Notes under the pieces: generated by a model | The model's database searches: none | Seen by the model: the letters and a program-made list of their open reading frames with translations, nothing else | Told to the model about the DNA's origin: nothing | Part shown: positions 6,437 through 7,471 of the stretch, piece after piece | How positions within the stretch are numbered: position 1 is the first letter of the stretch | Layout of the letters: every line of letters starts with the position of its first letter | Source: Bacillota bacterium | GTDB taxonomy: Bacteria > Bacillota > Clostridia > Christensenellales > CAG-138 | Assembly (NCBI GenBank): GCA_023416895.1 | Contig: JAEZGQ010000029.1 | Span: 1-7,471, forward strand | Reading direction: 5' to 3' | Length of the DNA: 7,471 bases | Program-made: the position numbers and the translations under genes

Positions 6437-6462
6437 AAGGAGCGGTTTTGCCGCTCTTTTTT
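6437..6462 (+). terminator. Rho-independent terminator (contains direct repeat copy 2)
   Basis: GAGCGG (6440-6445) pairs with CCGCTC (6451-6456) across a five-base loop, extended by weak pairs to about 9 bp and followed by six Ts (6457-6462). Positions 6437-6457 are the second copy of the 21-nt repeat at 6220-6240. It ends any plus-strand transcript coming from kamC or from the structured element. Confidence 0.8.
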
Positions 6463-6513
6463 GTTTGCGGAAAAATGCGCCGCAGGGCGATAAACATAGA
6501 GAGGAACATTACG

Positions 6514-7197
6514 ATGGCACAAGCATTTTTTTTGGCATATTTCAGCTACCTCGACGCAATCGAGCCGCTTGACGACGCCGAGCGCGGGCGGCTTTTTACG
6601 GCGTGCCTCCAATACGCGAAAACGGGGAAAGCGCCTATGCTTACGGGCAACGAGCGCTTTGTTTTCGGCGTGTGCAAAAGCCAGATCGACAGGGACAAGG
6701 AAACGTATGTAAGAAAGTGCGAAACAAATCGCAAAAACGGGGCGTCCGCTACCGAACGCTCCCAATCGCTACCGAACGGGGGCAAAACGCGCAAGGAAAA
6801 GGAGAAGGAAAGGGAAAAGGAGAGGGAGAAGGAAAATGAAAATGCAAAGGATGCGCTACCCCCTCCTGCTCCCCCTGTGGGGGAGCTTGATGCGTGTGTA
6901 CGCGAGGCCTTTGAAAACTACAAAAAGGCGCGTCTGAAACTGAAAAAGCCTATGACCGAGGAGGCGGAACGGCTTGCCGTAGAGCGGCTCAAATCCCTTT
7001 CGGGCGACACTAAGACCCAGCTCGCAATTTTGAACCAAAGCATAGAGCGGGGCTGGAGCGGCCTTTTTGAAATCGCCCCGCGGCAGCAGCCGCAGCCATT
7101 TCGCTCCATCGTGCCGCGCGCGCTCGACTACCCGCAACGCACCTACACGGCAGAGCAGCTTGAACATATGGGCATGAACCTGCTGGATGATGAGTAG
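6514..7197 (+). CDS. DUF6291-type phage/replication-associated protein
   Basis: This encodes 227 residues from the ATG at 6514, preceded by GAGAGGA about seven bases upstream; the frame extends back to 6319 only through the hairpin region and the terminator. The N-terminal 85 residues, including 'FSYLDAIEPLDDAERGRL', 'LQYAKTGKAP', 'FGVCKSQIDRD' and 'KCETNRKNGA', match the DUF6291 pattern found in Firmicutes prophages and replication modules. Residues about 92-110 are a pure Lys/Glu/Arg/Asn linker encoded by a polypurine tract. The C-terminal part (about 125-180) is helical and may be a DnaD-like or DNA-binding region. The role is not established; a part in phage DNA replication or helicase loading is inferred from the usual neighbourhood. 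No clear promoter is visible; TTGCGG (6465) and GATAAA (6489) with 18-bp spacing is a weak candidate. Confidence 0.75.
   Translation: MAQAFFLAYFSYLDAIEPLDDAERGRLFTACLQYAKTGKAPMLTGNERFVFGVCKSQIDRDKETYVRKCETNRKNGASATERSQSLPNGGKTRKEKEKEREKEREKENENAKDALPPPAPPVGELDACVREAFENYKKARLKLKKPMTEEAERLAVERLKSLSGDTKTQLAILNQSIERGWSGLFEIAPRQQPQPFRSIVPRALDYPQRTYTAEQLEHMGMNLLDDE
6793..6836 (+). repeat. 44-nt polypurine tract inside the DUF6291-type gene
   Basis: All 44 bases are A or G, in degenerate AAG/GGA-type units that encode alternating Lys, Glu and Arg. Such tracts expand and contract by slippage. Here it forms a flexible charged linker between two domains. Confidence 0.8.
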
Positions 7198-7363
7198 AGG
7201 CACGGGAAAAGTGCAAATCAAAAAGCGGGAGGATAAGGAATCTTCCTCCACAAGGCGGTGCCTCTCTTGCAGGGAACCATCAAGCGTACACAAAAAAACC
7301 GCCCGTTTCGGGCGGTGGAAAATGCCGTATCGATGTAGTTGCAAGCATCAAAAACCACTGTAG
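7187..7363 (+). CDS. Possible 58-residue Cys-containing small protein
   Basis: An ATGATG pair overlaps the end of the DUF6291-type gene in another frame, giving a frame of 58 residues that ends at the TAG at 7361. The product is basic and contains 'RCLSC' and, 22 residues later, 'RCSC', a spacing that could bind a metal. Against it, there is no good ribosome site, and the frame runs through the minus-strand terminator at 7292-7315 and the inverted repeat 7196-7265. I recognise no family. It may be a translationally coupled small protein or chance. Confidence 0.25.
   Translation: MMSRGTGKVQIKKREDKESSSTRRCLSCREPSSVHKKTARFGRWKMPYRCSCKHQKPL
7196..7265. repeat. Inverted repeat at the 3' end of the DUF6291-type gene
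   Basis: AGAGGCAC (7196-7203) pairs exactly with GTGCCTCT (7258-7265), beginning within the stop codon of the DUF6291-type gene. Inside is a second imperfect pairing, GGAGGA/TCCTCC. There is no T-run after it on the plus strand, so it may be a 3'-end stabilising fold rather than a terminator. Confidence 0.45.
7292..7315 (-). terminator. Rho-independent terminator for the gene entering from the right
   Basis: On the minus strand a perfect 7-bp stem CCGCCCG/CGGGCGG (7315-7309 and 7305-7299) with an AAA loop is followed by seven Ts (7298-7292). It lies about 50 bp past the stop of the minus-strand frame at 7368. Confidence 0.85.
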
Positions 7364-7367
7364 TGTG

Positions 7368-7471
7368 TTATACGCGTTCAAGCTCCTTCTGCCGCGCTTT
7401 TTCCGCTGCTTCCTGCGCCGGCGAAGCTGCGGCCTCGCGCGGCCTTACGCGCGTTACATGCACGCCTGCAC
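7368..7471 (-). CDS. C-terminal end of an unidentified minus-strand protein (partial)
   Basis: A frame open from the right edge ends with TAA at 7370-7368 and gives 33 complete residues ending 'EAAEKARQKELERV'. The tail is Ala/Glu/Arg-rich and helical. The strong minus-strand terminator just downstream (7292-7315) and the codon composition support a real gene end here. Nothing visible identifies the protein, and its start lies outside the window. Confidence 0.55.
   Translation of the reverse strand, partial: AGVHVTRVRPREAAASPAQEAAEKARQKELERV

Noticed and set aside
6319..6513. Upstream extension of the DUF6291-type frame
   Set aside because: It runs through several hairpins and a rho-independent terminator, and the family-typical N-terminus starts at the ATG at 6514.

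Overview
The window looks like chromosomal DNA of a moderately GC-rich Clostridia-type Firmicute. The evidence is strong GGAGG-type ribosome sites, ATG/TTG starts, rho-independent terminators, a BppU-type phage tail protein, a DUF6291-type phage/replication protein, and a KamB/KamC-like pair of the kind found with clostridial amino-acid-fermenting aminomutases. The genus cannot be fixed from sequence alone. I see no rRNA, tRNA, CRISPR array or transposase.

Layout: (1) 1-1184, minus strand: a phage tail/baseplate protein running off the left edge (BppU-like N-terminus, coiled coil, collagen-like Gly-x-Lys run, tail-fibre motifs). (2) 1185-1515: mostly non-coding, with several inverted repeats and a minus-strand terminator. 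(3) 1516-2406, minus strand: two tandem half-size YdcZ-type membrane transporters with a good promoter. (4) 2407-2549: a compact divergent promoter region. (5) 2550-6109, plus strand: an apparent three-gene operon made of an HExxH metallopeptidase-like protein, a KamB-like P-loop protein and a KamC-like MutS-family ATPase, the last two coupled by an ATGA overlap. (6) 6110-6513: a gene-free, strongly hairpin-rich stretch framed by a perfect 21-nt direct repeat and ending in a terminator. (7) 6514-7197, plus strand: a DUF6291-type protein. (8) 7198-7471: a possible tiny Cys-containing ORF, a minus-strand terminator, and the C-terminal end of a minus-strand gene entering from the right.

How the genes work together: KamB/KamC are believed to reactivate adenosylcobalamin/PLP-dependent aminomutases (lysine 5,6-aminomutase and relatives) and are normally encoded beside kamD/kamE or ornithine-aminomutase genes. 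Here no aminomutase is present, and the upstream partner is an HExxH protein. This orphan reactivase-like operon and the structured intergenic element at 6220-6462 are the two most interesting items. The phage-type genes at both ends suggest that the metabolic block lies beside, or between, remnants of mobile DNA.
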